The notes below the pieces were generated by a model that saw only the letters and a program-made list of their open reading frames with translations, made no database searches and was not told where the DNA came from. Shown here in pieces: positions 20,935 through 33,584 of a stretch of DNA of 64,000 nucleotides (the first letter of the stretch is position 1; every line of letters starts with the position of its first letter). The position numbers and the translations under genes are program-made. This DNA comes from an uncultured Hyphomonas sp. (lineage in GTDB: Bacteria; Pseudomonadota; Alphaproteobacteria; Caulobacterales; Hyphomonadaceae), in assembly GCF_963678195.1 (NCBI RefSeq), contig NZ_OY782759.1, forward strand, positions 620,001 to 684,000. Reading direction: 5' to 3'.

Positions 20935-22227
20935 TCAGAAATTTTCTTCGAGCCAATGGAACACTTTGTTCACCACGCCGCTTCTCGACTCTGGTCCGTC
21001 CTTGCGCGAAGCAGCTGCCCTCACTGCGTCCGCAAACCCCAACTCGGAGTACAGTAGCAGACCGGAGGCTGTGGAGAAAGCTGGTGTTGCCAGTGTTTCG
21101 CCCAGAAATTCGGCGATGGTCGGGCGCCCAAGCCGCACTGGCGCCTGCAGGATGCGGCTGGCGACGTCGCGCACGCCCGGCAACTGCGAAGCGCCGCCCG
21201 TCAGCACGACCCGGTGGGGGAGTACTTTGCGTACACCACTGGAATCGAGGGTCTGGCGAACGAATTCGAACGTCTCTTCAACCCGCGGGGCGATGATCGC
21301 TGCCAGTTGGCCGCGCTCCATGCGCGTTGCCTGCAGGCGGCCATCGTCGCCAAGGCGCGGGACTTCGATTCTTTCGGCAAGGCCGGGGCCTTCAAGATTG
21401 GCCGTGCCATAGACGCTTTTCAGGCGTTCGGCAGCCGCGAAGGTCGTGCCGAGGCCCTGCGCCAGGTCAGAAGTCACATGTGATCCACCCGCCGGTACAA
21501 GGCCCAGCCAGGCCGGGGAACCGTTCAGGTAGACCGAGACGGCCGTCACGCCGGCACCCATATCGATGCAGATGGCGCCATTCTCGATTTCGTCGTCGAT
21601 CAGCGTGCCTGCGCCGCTCGCAATGGAGGAGGGGATCAGGGCCGTGACACCGATATGTGCGCGGCCCACGCATTCGACGAGGTTCTTCACCACCGATTTC
21701 GGTGCGGTGACGACCGACAGCAGCAGGCTCAGCTCATTGGCATACATGCCCTGCGGCTCGCGCACGCCTTCCTGCTCGTCGACGCGGTAGGCAACCGGCC
21801 AGGCGGCGAGGGTTTCTTCGCCGCGCGCCGGGATCTTCGCCAGCGCCTGGGCCTGGATGCGCCGCACGTCTTTCTGGTTGATCTCCCGTCCGTCGATCGC
21901 GATCCGGGCGGTTACCAGCGTGGAGGCCAGTTTCTGTCCGGTGATGCCGAGCATCACATTGGAGATCTGTTCTCCGGCTTCGCGTTCGGCATCTTCCACG
22001 GCGAGACGGATGGCGCGTTCGAGGCCTTCCATGTCCGTGATCGTGCCGCCGGTGAAGCCGCGCGATTGCTGGCGTCCGGCGCCGAGGATGCGGAAGCTGC
22101 GGGGGCCGGATCCGTCATTGCGGCCGATCAGGCAGGTGATCTTCGAGCAGCCGATGTCCAGCGCCGCCACCGTGCCGGTCTGCGAACGGCCCATACGCGG
22201 GGCCCGGCGGGACTGGACGTTCGCCAT
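20935..22227 (-). CDS. ftsA: Cell division protein FtsA
   Basis: A 430-residue actin-like protein that anchors FtsZ to the membrane. ATPase motifs include ALDIGCSKITCLIG at the start and ENGAICIDMGAGVTAVSVY midway, with VVLTGGASQLPGV near 330. The C-terminus ends in an amphipathic helix-like VVNKVFHWLEENF that would bind the membrane. The start overlaps the ftsQ stop by one base. Confidence 0.95.
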   Translation of the reverse strand: MANVQSRRAPRMGRSQTGTVAALDIGCSKITCLIGRNDGSGPRSFRILGAGRQQSRGFTGGTITDMEGLERAIRLAVEDAEREAGEQISNVMLGITGQKLASTLVTARIAIDGREINQKDVRRIQAQALAKIPARGEETLAAWPVAYRVDEQEGVREPQGMYANELSLLLSVVTAPKSVVKNLVECVGRAHIGVTALIPSSIASGAGTLIDDEIENGAICIDMGAGVTAVSVYLNGSPAWLGLVPAGGSHVTSDLAQGLGTTFAAAERLKSVYGTANLEGPGLAERIEVPRLGDDGRLQATRMERGQLAAIIAPRVEETFEFVRQTLDSSGVRKVLPHRVVLTGGASQLPGVRDVASRILQAPVRLGRPTIAEFLGETLATPAFSTASGLLLYSELGFADAVRAAASRKDGPESRSGVVNKVFHWLEENF

Positions 22228-23093
22228 CAGGACCGCGCCGCGATTTCGCGCGCATTGAAGTTCGGCGGGTTGACCGGGCCGAGATAGACGCGGCCGGCAT
22301 TGCGCAGGTCGATCATTTTCAGCGGGCGCTGCATGAGGGCGGTGCGCACCTGAAGGTCGCTCAGGCGGCCAAGCGCGCTCGTCAGGTCGATATCTTCCGG
22401 CAGGCGGACGGTGGCGCCGGAAATCAGGCGCATGTCCCAGCGGCGGTCATTGATGCGGGTCGCGATGGCGAGATCGCTGGTGACGGCGGGTGCATCGGCC
22501 AGTGCCTTGACGAGCGCAGGGGCGGCTTCCGGTGCACCGCGGCCGGCGACGCGGACAAGGTCCGGATGGTCGCTGGCGCGTTCATCCGGGATGACACGGC
22601 CAAGGCCGTCGACCACGGTCCACTCAGTGCCGTCATGCCAGATGGCGACCGGCTCGGCGGCGTCCGCTATAATCACGACCTGGTCCGGCCAGAGGCGGTG
22701 CACGCGCACGTTCAGCACTTTATGGGTGCCCTCAACGCGGCGGCGGATGATGTAGGGATCGGCGCGGAACATGTTCTCGCCGGGCTCGATCATGGCGGCC
22801 GCGCGGATTTCCTGCTGCAGTGCCGGATCCTGTTCCAGGCCGAGGACGGAGACTTCGTTGACCGAGACGCCGGCCATGCGGGCGGAATCATCCATGAAGC
22901 CGGCAAACCGGTTTTCGATCTGCGACATGGATCCGCCCATCCAGGCGGCCAGCGCCACGATGATGGCGATCAGCATGACAAAGCCGAACAGGACGGACGA
23001 GACGCGCACTTCCTCGCCTGTCACTTCGTCCACGAAAGTGATCGGTTCGCGCTTGCGCTTCGGAGGGGGCTGGTTGCGGCTTATCTTCGGCAT
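22227..23093 (-). CDS. ftsQ: Cell division protein FtsQ
   Basis: A 288-residue bitopic membrane protein linking early and late divisome parts. The basic cytoplasmic N-terminus (PPPKRKREP) is followed by one transmembrane helix near 33-52 ([18 protein letters not shown]), a POTRA domain ([10 protein letters not shown]...) and the FtsQ beta domain. It overlaps ddl by 13 bases and ftsA by 1. Confidence 0.93.
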   Translation of the reverse strand: MPKISRNQPPPKRKREPITFVDEVTGEEVRVSSVLFGFVMLIAIIVALAAWMGGSMSQIENRFAGFMDDSARMAGVSVNEVSVLGLEQDPALQQEIRAAAMIEPGENMFRADPYIIRRRVEGTHKVLNVRVHRLWPDQVVIIADAAEPVAIWHDGTEWTVVDGLGRVIPDERASDHPDLVRVAGRGAPEAAPALVKALADAPAVTSDLAIATRINDRRWDMRLISGATVRLPEDIDLTSALGRLSDLQVRTALMQRPLKMIDLRNAGRVYLGPVNPPNFNAREIAARS

Positions 23094-23989
23094 GAAGCGT
23101 CCTCAATCATCCATGCGACCAGGTCTTCGAAGGACATGCCCACGAAGGCGGCCTGTTCAGGGACAAGTGAGGTCGGCGTCATGCCTGGCTGGGTATTTGT
23201 CTCAAGGATCACGAGCCGGTCTCTCTTGTCGTCGTAGCGAAAGTCGGATCGCGTCGCGCCCCGGCAGCCAAGGACCTGATGTGCCCGCAAGGCGAAGTCC
23301 ATCGCCATGGCGGTTATGTGCTCAGGCACGTCTGCCGGGATCACATGACGTGATCCACCAGCTGAATATTTTGCATCGAAATCGTAATAGTCCCTTAAGG
23401 TCGTGATCTCTGTCACGGCGAGGGCCCGGTCGCCCAGCACGGCGACGGTCAGTTCCCGGCCGGGAATGAATTCCTCGGCCATGAGATAGTCGCCATAATG
23501 CCAGCTCTCGCCCAGCAATTCCTGAGGCGGGCCATTGGTGCCTTCGCGCACAATCAGGACGCCGAAACTGGAGCCTTCATTGACGGGTTTCACCACATAG
23601 GGCGGCTCCAGCGGGTGAGCCGCGGCCGCCTCTTCGCGGGTGACCTGCCTGTCTTCGGCCACGGGCAGGCCAGCAGCGCGGTAGACCGCCTTGGATTTCA
23701 GCTTGTCCATGGCGAGGGCAGATGCCAGCACGCCGGAATGGGAATAGGGCAGGTCCATGATCTCCAGCAGGCCCTGCACGCAGCCATCCTCGCCCCAGGG
23801 GCCATGCAGTCCGTTCAGGACGACGTCCGGTTTCACCTCCGACAGCTGGGCGGCCAGATCGCGGCCTGCATCGATACCGATCGCGTCATAGCCTGCGGCC
23901 TGTGCGGCCTTCAGCATCTGCGTGCCCGAGGAAATCGAGACCTCACGTTCAGAGGACCAGCCGCCATAGATGACTGCGACACGTTTCAT
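23081..23989 (-). CDS. ddl: D-alanine--D-alanine ligase
   Basis: A 302-residue ATP-grasp ligase making the D-Ala-D-Ala dipeptide of peptidoglycan. Visible motifs include [15 protein letters not shown], the [14 protein letters not shown] substrate loop, [13 protein letters not shown] (ATP) and [12 protein letters not shown] near the metal site. The metal ligand motif [11 protein letters not shown] is complete. It is the first gene of the ddl-ftsQ-ftsA-ftsZ block here, because a receptor gene replaces murB upstream. Confidence 0.96.
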   Translation of the reverse strand: MKRVAVIYGGWSSEREVSISSGTQMLKAAQAAGYDAIGIDAGRDLAAQLSEVKPDVVLNGLHGPWGEDGCVQGLLEIMDLPYSHSGVLASALAMDKLKSKAVYRAAGLPVAEDRQVTREEAAAAHPLEPPYVVKPVNEGSSFGVLIVREGTNGPPQELLGESWHYGDYLMAEEFIPGRELTVAVLGDRALAVTEITTLRDYYDFDAKYSAGGSRHVIPADVPEHITAMAMDFALRAHQVLGCRGATRSDFRYDDKRDRLVILETNTQPGMTPTSLVPEQAAFVGMSFEDLVAWMIEDASCRR

Positions 23990-24146
23990 TCTGAAAGTCC
24001 TTCCTGCCCGGTGCGCCCGCCGGGCTCACCTGTTTCTAACTGTCTTTTCTGCTCCGTGCCGGTGAATAGGGGCTTAAGCGAGGCGAAGCGGCGGCAGGGC
24101 GCAGCCGGATTACGAAAATGTCATGATCGGGCACTCTTGCGCCGTG

Positions 24147-24166
24147 ACGACTACAACAGTAGTCGT
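24147..24166. promoter_or_regulatory. BlaI-like operator upstream of the TonB receptor
   Basis: A perfect 8-bp inverted repeat: ACGACTAC, spacer AACA, GTAGTCGT. Its core ACTACA-N2-x-GTAGT differs at one position from the BlaI-type operator ACTACA-N2-TGTAGT and has the same 4-base spacing. It lies 80 bases upstream of the receptor start. Linking it to a BlaI-type protein, such as the one at the window start, is inference. Confidence 0.5.
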
Positions 24167-24178
24167 TATCGAATAACG
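24164..24178. repeat. Second palindrome in the receptor promoter
   Basis: CGTTAT-CGA-ATAACG, a perfect 6-bp inverted repeat that overlaps the end of the BlaI-like operator by 3 bases. Twelve bases of it (TTATCGAATAAC) recur at 7269-7280, upstream of the TM2 gene. Confidence 0.5.
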
Positions 24179-24245
24179 AAAAGATGAGTCGCTGGCGGGG
24201 GCGCCGGTTTCTCTTCACCAAAACTGAGGAAGCAGGAGGCGCCCC

Positions 24246-26312
24246 GTGGCTGTCAGCCGTACCCTATTGTCTGGATTTGCCGCTCTGGCGGCAGCCGGTC
24301 TCACCGCAATCCCCGCCATGGCCGAGCCTGATGCGGGCACGCCCGCCTCTGCCGGCATCGATTTCGCGCCCGCCGATTTCGCGCAGTACAATCCGCAAAC
24401 CGCGCTGGACATGGTGAACCGGATTCCCGGCTTTTCCATCCAGGGCGATGATGACGGATCGCGCGGCTTCGGGCAGGCCAGCGGTAATGTCCTGATCAAT
24501 GGCCAGCGGGTTTCCGGCAAATCAAACGGGGCCGAAGCGGCGCTCGGGCGGATTTCCGCCACGCGGGTTGTCCGCATCGAAGTCGTCGACGGCACCACGC
24601 TGGATATTCCGGGCCTGTCCGGGCAGGTGGTGAATGTCACGACTGACGGGGAAGGGGGCATGTCCGGCACCTGGCGCTGGAAATCCCGCTTCCGGGAAAA
24701 CCTGACGCCTTACTTCCATGAGGGCGTGGTCACCCTGTCCGGCGGCGGCGAACGCCTGAACTGGAGCGTCGAGGCGAGCAGCCTGCCGGAACGCGGCGCC
24801 CATGCAGGATGGGAATCCATCACGTCGGCGGACGGCACGCTGCTGGAACGCCGCAAGGAAGACGTGACCAATATTGCCGACAATGCATCCGTGTCCGGAT
24901 CACTTTCCTGGACACCGCCAAGCGGTGTGGTGGCGAACCTCAATGGCCGGGTCGGTATCTATCAGTTCGACCGGAAGGAAATTTCGAAGACCTTTCCTGT
25001 CGGCGGGCTGGAAGGCCGGCGCCTCTTTCTCAAGGGAGAAGACGAATGGAATGCCGAGTTCGGCGGGGATTATGAATTCGGCCTCGGGCCGGGCCGCCTG
25101 AAAGCAATCGGACTGATCCGCCGCGAGAACAGCCCGGTGAACGATTCCGTCCGTATCGGTGCGGTCGACGGGTCTGACCTCTCGGAAACGCGGTTCAGCC
25201 AGACCGTAGATGAAGGCGAATATATCGGCCGGGGCGAATATGCCTGGGCGACGGGTGAGGGCCGCGACTGGCAGGTCTCTGTCGAGAATGCGTTCAACTT
25301 CCTTGAAGCCGAAGCCGGGCTGAGCATTGCACTGGACGGCCAGCCCTTCGAGATCATTCCGCTGCCGGGCGCCAATTCCCGCGTTGAGGAAAACCGCTGG
25401 GAAGTGGCCATCACGCATGGGCGCGTCCTGACGGAGGCGCTGCGGCTGCAGGTTTCTCTCGGGGCGGAATATTCCGAGCTTACCCAGTCGGGCGACAATA
25501 CCAATGCGCGGGAATTCACCCGGCCGAAGGGCTTTGTCAGCCTGTCCTGGCAGGCCGACCCGAAGCTTAAGCTGACGGCACGCCTCGACCGGGAAGTCGG
25601 CCAGCTCGACTTCTTCGACTTCATCTCCTCGGTGAACCTCAATGCCGACAATGGCAATTCCGGCAATGCCGAAATCGTGCCGCAACAGGCCTGGAAGTGG
25701 AGCCTGCAGGCGGAGAAGGATTTTGGCGCCTGGGGGGCGGCGACGCTGAACACCTATTATTCCGACATTGAAGACATCGTCGACCGGGTCCCGATCGGCA
25801 CAGGCGACGGGCCGGGAAATCTCGACACCGCCTGGGAAATTGGCGTGACGCTCGACACAACGCTCAAGCTTGACAGGCTGGGCGTTCCCGGCGGTGAGCT
25901 GACGAGCTTTGCCGAAGTTTACGATTCCGAGGTCACCGACCCGCTGACCGGGGAGGTCCGCCGGATCAATGACAGCCAGCTCTATTATGTGAACCTGGAG
26001 TTCCGGCAGGATGTTCCGGGAACGGACTGGGCCTGGGGCGCCTTTGCGGAGAAGTTCGAACGCAACCCTTACTACCAACTTGGTGAAAGCGGCATCGAAG
26101 CTTCCACACCCGGCTATGCCTATGCGTTCCTGGAGCACAAGGATGTGCTGGGCCTGACGGCCACGCTGGCGGTCGGAAACCTCCTGAACCAGAAAGACAG
26201 TTTCCGGAGGGAGATTTATGAGACCAGCCGGCTGGGTCCGGTCGCTTCGATTGAAGACCGCAATCGCCGCTTCGGTCCGATTGCGATTTTCGAACTGCGC
26301 GGAACGCTCTAG
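24246..26312 (+). CDS. TonB-dependent receptor-like outer membrane protein
   Basis: A 688-residue protein with a GTG start and a signal peptide ending near AMAEP (about residue 27). The plug domain is at about 40-140 ([51 protein letters not shown]). The rest is a beta-barrel of alternating amphipathic strands to the C-terminus ([13 protein letters not shown]). A clear TonB box is not evident. Cargo unknown. It stands alone on the opposite strand between ddl and murB, overlapping the murB end by 4 bases, with its own palindrome-rich promoter. Confidence 0.88.
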   Translation: MAVSRTLLSGFAALAAAGLTAIPAMAEPDAGTPASAGIDFAPADFAQYNPQTALDMVNRIPGFSIQGDDDGSRGFGQASGNVLINGQRVSGKSNGAEAALGRISATRVVRIEVVDGTTLDIPGLSGQVVNVTTDGEGGMSGTWRWKSRFRENLTPYFHEGVVTLSGGGERLNWSVEASSLPERGAHAGWESITSADGTLLERRKEDVTNIADNASVSGSLSWTPPSGVVANLNGRVGIYQFDRKEISKTFPVGGLEGRRLFLKGEDEWNAEFGGDYEFGLGPGRLKAIGLIRRENSPVNDSVRIGAVDGSDLSETRFSQTVDEGEYIGRGEYAWATGEGRDWQVSVENAFNFLEAEAGLSIALDGQPFEIIPLPGANSRVEENRWEVAITHGRVLTEALRLQVSLGAEYSELTQSGDNTNAREFTRPKGFVSLSWQADPKLKLTARLDREVGQLDFFDFISSVNLNADNGNSGNAEIVPQQAWKWSLQAEKDFGAWGAATLNTYYSDIEDIVDRVPIGTGDGPGNLDTAWEIGVTLDTTLKLDRLGVPGGELTSFAEVYDSEVTDPLTGEVRRINDSQLYYVNLEFRQDVPGTDWAWGAFAEKFERNPYYQLGESGIEASTPGYAYAFLEHKDVLGLTATLAVGNLLNQKDSFRREIYETSRLGPVASIEDRNRRFGPIAIFELRGTL

Positions 26313-27262
26313 GCCGTCTCGCTGGCCAGCTGGCCGATGCGGCGCACTTCCCAGCGGAGCTCCACGCCCTGCGTTTCCAGCACCCGGCGGCGGACGAGTT
26401 CGCCCAGCGCTTCAAGATCGGCGGCGGTGGCGTCGCCGGTATTGATCAGGAAATTGCAGTGTTTGGGAGAGACCTGCGCGCCGCCCACTTTCAGGCCCCG
26501 GCAGCCTGCCGCGTCGATCAGCTTCCAGGCGGAGCGCTGGTCCGGCGTGCCCGGCGGGTCCGGATTGGCGAAGGTGGAGCCGGAGGTCTTTTCCTTGATC
26601 GGCTGGGTGTCGGCGCGGCGTGCCTGCAGCTGTTCGATGTCAGCGAGGATTTTTTCCGGGGCGTCGGTATCATTGCCTTCCAGAATGAGCCGGGTGACGA
26701 TCAGATCATCCGGCAAATCTGTGTGGCGATAGGAGAAATGCGCTTCCGGCTGGGCGCCCGGCTTGCCCGGCCCGCGATAGGCCGCTTTTGTACCGTCCCG
26801 TCGGAAACCGTGCAGGGCCACCAGCGTGTCGCGCAGCTCGCGGCCATAACAGCCCGCATTGGTGCGCGTCGCCCCGCCGATAGAGCCCGGAATGCCGGAC
26901 AGGAATTCCAGCCCCCGTATCCCGTTCGCAGCAGCAGCCTTGGCGACCGACAGGTCCAGCGCGCCCGCGCGGGCTGACAGCGTGATGCCGTCCAGCGCCT
27001 CGACCTCGCCCCAGTATTTGCCCATCAGGCGGATCACGACGCCTTCAATGCCGCCATCGCGCACGATCACGTTGGAGCCGACCCCCAGCACCGTCACCGG
27101 CACGGAAGGGTCCAGCGCCGCGAGGAAGCCCTGCAGGTCGTCCTCGTCAGCCGGCAGGAACAAGGCATCCGCCGGCCCGCCCACCCGGAACCAGGTGTAG
27201 GGCGCCAGCGGCGCATTCTCGATGATCTTGCCACGCACGGAGGGGAGGGGAAACGCCGTCAT
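26309..27262 (-). CDS. murB: UDP-N-acetylenolpyruvoylglucosamine reductase
   Basis: A 317-residue FAD enzyme that reduces enolpyruvyl-UDP-GlcNAc to UDP-MurNAc. The FAD region [14 protein letters not shown] is near 58-71 and GIPGSIGGA near 123-131. The catalytic serine is in GSTFANP (about Ser229). The missing Y-loop places it in the type II group. The ATG at 27262 is used; a longer upstream frame looks spurious. It follows a P-loop kinase and secA on the same strand rather than murC, which is unusual. Confidence 0.94.
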   Translation of the reverse strand: MTAFPLPSVRGKIIENAPLAPYTWFRVGGPADALFLPADEDDLQGFLAALDPSVPVTVLGVGSNVIVRDGGIEGVVIRLMGKYWGEVEALDGITLSARAGALDLSVAKAAAANGIRGLEFLSGIPGSIGGATRTNAGCYGRELRDTLVALHGFRRDGTKAAYRGPGKPGAQPEAHFSYRHTDLPDDLIVTRLILEGNDTDAPEKILADIEQLQARRADTQPIKEKTSGSTFANPDPPGTPDQRSAWKLIDAAGCRGLKVGGAQVSPKHCNFLINTGDATAADLEALGELVRRRVLETQGVELRWEVRRIGQLASETA

Positions 27263-27293
27263 ACGCTGGCGTTCCCCCGACTTGCCCGCGAAG

Positions 27294-27806
27294 TCAAGTG
27301 TGACCGAAGGCGAGTTGCTCCAGCGCGTCAACGCAGGATGTAACCGGTTTTCCTGCCGTATCGATGGCGGCGTGTCTGTTCGGATTGGGTTCCCACACGC
27401 GTGAGGACACAGCGCTCAGTTGGACTGGAGCAAGCCCTTCAATCCCTGTATCGCGGGTTTGAAGCCGGGTGCGGACTTCTCCGATGTCTGAGCAGAGGAT
27501 TTCGATCTCGACGATATCTGTATCGGTTGCTGCGGCGACATCGCGCCAGCCCTGACGGGCCATTTCGACGGCGTTGACCGCATCCGCGATAACGTTCCGG
27601 CCCTCACCGAGGTGCCGGGCAGCCAAACGATAGCCTTGCTGGTAGCCGCGTGTGCCGACATCGAAGTCAGCACCATGCTGATTACGCAAATCCTGTTCGA
27701 ACACGTCGATGCACAAAAGCTTCGCGCCAGCCCGTCCGGCGAGAATTTTGCTCAGCGTTGATTTTCCGGAACCCGGCAGGCCTGACATCATGACCAGCCG
27801 GGGCAT
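27294..27806 (-). CDS. P-loop AAA_33-type kinase, unknown substrate
   Basis: A 170-residue small P-loop protein with Walker [10 protein letters not shown] at residues 9-17. It has the helical layout of zeta-toxin/shikimate/gluconate-like kinases ([33 protein letters not shown]). It may phosphorylate a small metabolite. It starts 7 bases after the secA stop and ends 31 bases before murB, so the three look co-transcribed. No antitoxin-like partner is seen. Confidence 0.75.
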   Translation of the reverse strand: MPRLVMMSGLPGSGKSTLSKILAGRAGAKLLCIDVFEQDLRNQHGADFDVGTRGYQQGYRLAARHLGEGRNVIADAVNAVEMARQGWRDVAAATDTDIVEIEILCSDIGEVRTRLQTRDTGIEGLAPVQLSAVSSRVWEPNPNRHAAIDTAGKPVTSCVDALEQLAFGHT

Positions 27807-27812
27807 GGCAGC

Positions 27813-30599
<2,787 letters not shown>

Positions 30600-30780
30600 A
30601 TCAGGCTGCACCAATCAGGTCTGGGGCGAAGAAACAGTGATCCTGACCGTGTGACCGCACAGGAATACGCGGGTTCTCCCACCGAGATTACACCGGCCAA
30701 ACCTACTCGACCAGCGCGCGGGTGAGACTTAAGAACGCCGCATTGGGGTGTCAATGCGGCGCCATCAGACAGCTGGAGTG
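30600..30780. promoter_or_regulatory. Divergent secA / ppiC promoter region
   Basis: 181 bases between the divergent starts of secA and the PpiC gene. No gene and no strong inverted repeat; promoters for both genes must lie here, but I cannot place confident -35/-10 elements. Confidence 0.4.
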
Positions 30781-31731
30781 ATGACTGTGTTGAATCTGAA
30801 GGCTTTGCGGGTCAGCCCGCGTATCCTGTTTGCCGGACTTGCGATCCTGACGGCGGCTGCCTGCAGCCCGCCACCGGAGGAGGAAGTTCCTGTGCGCGTT
30901 GAAGGCGCAACAGCGGCGACGGTCAATGGCGAGAAAATCTATGTCAGCGATGTCGAGCTGGAAGCGGTGGCCCGGGGGCTCGTTCCGGCCGGGACGAAGG
31001 TCAAACGGGGCGATCCGGAATATGACACCGTCCTCAACCAGCTGATCGAGCAGAAGCTGATGTCCCAGGAGGCGATTCGGCGCGGACTCGACAAGGATCC
31101 GGCCGGCCGGCGGCGTCTCGAGATGGCCGAGGAGCGCATTCTCGGGAACCTGCTGGTCGAAAACCTCGTCGCTGAGGATGTGACCGAGGATCAGATCGAG
31201 GCGATGTACCAGAAACAGGTCGCCCTGCAGCAGGATGATGACGAGGTCCGCATCGCGCACATCCTGGTCGCCACGAAGGAAGAGGCGCAGGCCCTGTTCG
31301 ACCGGATCCAGGCTGGCGAAAGCTTTGAGAGCCTGGTCAGTGCCAACTCTCTCGATACGGCCACGCGCATGGAGCAGGGGGACCTTGGCTATATTTCCCC
31401 GAATGATGAACCGGCGCCTTTCCCTCTGGTGATCGCGAATACGGGGGAGGGTGAGGTCGCACCACCTTTTGAATCGGCCGATGGCTGGCACATCCTGAAA
31501 GTGAAGGACCGGCGGTCGCGTGCCCCGAAAACGCGGGAAGAAATGCGGCCGGACATCGTCACCTTCCTGACGCTTGAACAGGTCGCGAAGATCGTGCGGC
31601 GTCTCAAGGCAGAGGCGCAGATCCAGCAGGGTGAACCGGGGCTCGACGGTGACAGCGCAACGCCTTACAGGCTTCCCGACACCGAAACCGGATCCGAAGA
31701 CAGCCCGGCCCCTGAAGGAACAGAACTTTGA
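30781..31731 (+). CDS. PpiC-type peptidyl-prolyl isomerase lipoprotein
   Basis: A 316-residue periplasmic foldase of the SurA/PrsA type. The signal peptide ends at TAAAC (a weak lipobox without Leu at -3), so lipidation is likely but not certain. An N-terminal SurA-like helical part (VNGEKIYVSDVELEAV, LNQLIEQKLMSQEA) precedes the parvulin domain (EVRIAHILVATKEEAQAL ... GDLGYISP ... SADGWHILKVKDRR). The ATG at 30781 starts at MTVLNLKAL. It is divergent from secA, which fits a role in export. Confidence 0.88.
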   Translation: MTVLNLKALRVSPRILFAGLAILTAAACSPPPEEEVPVRVEGATAATVNGEKIYVSDVELEAVARGLVPAGTKVKRGDPEYDTVLNQLIEQKLMSQEAIRRGLDKDPAGRRRLEMAEERILGNLLVENLVAEDVTEDQIEAMYQKQVALQQDDDEVRIAHILVATKEEAQALFDRIQAGESFESLVSANSLDTATRMEQGDLGYISPNDEPAPFPLVIANTGEGEVAPPFESADGWHILKVKDRRSRAPKTREEMRPDIVTFLTLEQVAKIVRRLKAEAQIQQGEPGLDGDSATPYRLPDTETGSEDSPAPEGTEL

Positions 31732-32975
31732 ATCTCACCCCATCGCCATTTGCGACGCCTTTTCCGAAACTACCCGAGGTGAAAGGCGTGCGCGCTGCCA
31801 CGGGCTCACGCGGCTTTTATGCAAAGCGCGGTGAGACGCGTGACGATGTTTTCCTGTTCGCCTTCGACGAGGGCACGACCTGCGCCGGGGTTTATACGAT
31901 TTCGCGGACCGCTTCGGCCGATGTCCTCTGGTGCCGGCAAGCGCTGCAGACCGGGGGCGGGAAGGCCCGCGCGCTGGTCGCCAATTCCGGCAACTCGAAC
32001 GCCTTCACCGGGCCGAAGGGCCAGGAGAAGAATGAGGCCACGTTGAAGGCCATGACCGAAACGCTGGGTGTCGCGAAGGAGCATTGCTACCTGGCCGCCA
32101 CCGGCGTTATCGGCGAGCCGCTGCCGGATCCGAATTATGTCGGTGCGTTCGTTCCCGATCTTGCCGGAAAGCTCGGCACGCCGGACTGGGAAGCGGCGAC
32201 CCGCGCCTTCATGACGACGGACACGTTTGCCAAGGGCGCCGGCATGTCGATGGACATTGACGGGCACGACGTGAACTTCGCCGGTATCGTGAAGGGCTCC
32301 GGCATGATCGCGCCGAATATGGCGACCATGCTGGCCTATGTCTTCACCGACGTGGCGATCGCGCATGACGTGCTGCAGGAACTGCTGGAAGAGATCACAA
32401 ACGAGACCTTCAATTCGATCACCGTGGACGGCGACACATCCACCTCCGACACATTGATGGTGTTTGCGACCGGCCAGTCCGGCATGGATCCGATCACCTC
32501 GAAAGACGACCCGCGCCTCGATTCTGTGGCGATGGCGCTGCACTCTGTCTGTCTGGAACTTGCCCAGCTTGTCGTGAAGGACGGGGAAGGGGCGCAGAAA
32601 TTCGTCACCATCCAGGTCGATGGGGCGGCCTCGCCGATGTCTGCGAAGATCATCGCCTGCGAGATCGCCAATTCGCCTCTCATCAAGACCGCCATGGCGG
32701 CCGGAGACGCGAACTGGGGCCGGATCGTCATGGCGGTCGGCAAGTCGCTGGAGCCGATCGACGCTACCAAACTCGCCATCTGGTTCGATGACGTTCAGGT
32801 TGCGGTGAATGGCGCGCGCAAGCCGGATTACAGCGAGGAGGCGGCGAGCGCCGTTTTCGCCCAGCCGGAATTCACGATCCGCGTGGATGTTGGCGCGGGT
32901 GAGCATTCGGCCACCGTCTGGACGTGCGATCTCACGCATGGCTATGTCGACATCAATGGCGCCTACCGGACATGA
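31728..32975 (+). CDS. argJ: Bifunctional glutamate N-acetyltransferase / acetylglutamate synthase
   Basis: A 415-residue enzyme of the cyclic arginine pathway, moving acetyl from N-acetylornithine to glutamate. It is a self-cleaving Ntn-type protein, with the processing site ATML and nucleophile Thr200 (PNMATMLAYV). The glycine-rich oxyanion region ATGVIGEPLP is at 124-133. It starts with TTG at 31728, overlapping the ppiC stop (TTGA), so it is translationally coupled. Confidence 0.95.
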   Translation: MNLTPSPFATPFPKLPEVKGVRAATGSRGFYAKRGETRDDVFLFAFDEGTTCAGVYTISRTASADVLWCRQALQTGGGKARALVANSGNSNAFTGPKGQEKNEATLKAMTETLGVAKEHCYLAATGVIGEPLPDPNYVGAFVPDLAGKLGTPDWEAATRAFMTTDTFAKGAGMSMDIDGHDVNFAGIVKGSGMIAPNMATMLAYVFTDVAIAHDVLQELLEEITNETFNSITVDGDTSTSDTLMVFATGQSGMDPITSKDDPRLDSVAMALHSVCLELAQLVVKDGEGAQKFVTIQVDGAASPMSAKIIACEIANSPLIKTAMAAGDANWGRIVMAVGKSLEPIDATKLAIWFDDVQVAVNGARKPDYSEEAASAVFAQPEFTIRVDVGAGEHSATVWTCDLTHGYVDINGAYRT

Positions 32976-32982
32976 GCCCCAA

Positions 32983-33387
32983 ATGAGTCATCGTCTCGTC
33001 CTGGTCGTTGCGGCCGCACTCTATAACGACAAAGGCGAAATCCTGTTGGCGCAGCGCCCGGAGGGCAAGCAGCTTGCGGGCCTGTGGGAGTTTCCGGGCG
33101 GCAAGGTCGAGCCCGGCGAAACGCCGGAGGCTGCACTCGTGCGGGAGCTTCAGGAAGAGCTCTCGATTACGGTTAAGGAATCGGAACTCCAGCCCATAAC
33201 TTTTGCGAGTTTCACTTACCCCGACTTTCATCTTCTCATGCCACTCTACAAATGTCAGGCGTGGTCAGGCGAAGTGCATCCAAGCGAAGGCCAGGCCATC
33301 GCATGGGTTCCTCCGGCAAATCTGTCTGATTTCCCGGCCCCTCCGGCGGATATTCCGTTGTTCGAGGTTCTGTCGGGGGAGACATAA
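32983..33387 (+). CDS. mutT: NUDIX hydrolase, MutT-like (8-oxo-dGTP diphosphatase)
   Basis: A 135-residue protein with the Nudix box at 40-62 (GKVEPGE-N7-RELQEEL). The usual Gly near the box end is Ser61, a tolerated change. Substrate specificity for oxidised dGTP is inferred from similarity to MutT. It starts 7 bases after argJ; a longer in-frame start inside argJ is not credible. Confidence 0.88.
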   Translation: MSHRLVLVVAAALYNDKGEILLAQRPEGKQLAGLWEFPGGKVEPGETPEAALVRELQEELSITVKESELQPITFASFTYPDFHLLMPLYKCQAWSGEVHPSEGQAIAWVPPANLSDFPAPPADIPLFEVLSGET

Positions 33388-33397
33388 CGGAGGGAAG

Positions 33398-33574
33398 ATG
33401 AAAGACGCACGGAACCTGTTTACCCATTTCCTCGGCAGTGAGGATGGCGCCACGGCCGTTGAATATGCCCTGATTGCAGGCATCATCTGCCTTGCCATTG
33501 TTGGCGGCGTGACGGCGGTTGGGACATCCACCGGCAGCTCGCTCAACAAGGCTGCCGACGGCTTCGGTATGTGA
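33398..33574 (+). CDS. Flp/Fap-type IVb pilin (orphan)
   Basis: A 58-residue pilin precursor. The short leader ends at SEDG and the mature part begins ATAVEYALIAGII, the Flp signature with Glu at +5, followed by one hydrophobic helix (about 21-40). A strong CGGAGGG precedes the ATG. It lies 10 bases after mutT, yet no tad/cpa assembly genes or prepilin peptidase are in the window. It may feed a Tad system elsewhere. Confidence 0.88.
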   Translation: MKDARNLFTHFLGSEDGATAVEYALIAGIICLAIVGGVTAVGTSTGSSLNKAADGFGM

Positions 33575-33584
33575 TCCTGTTACG

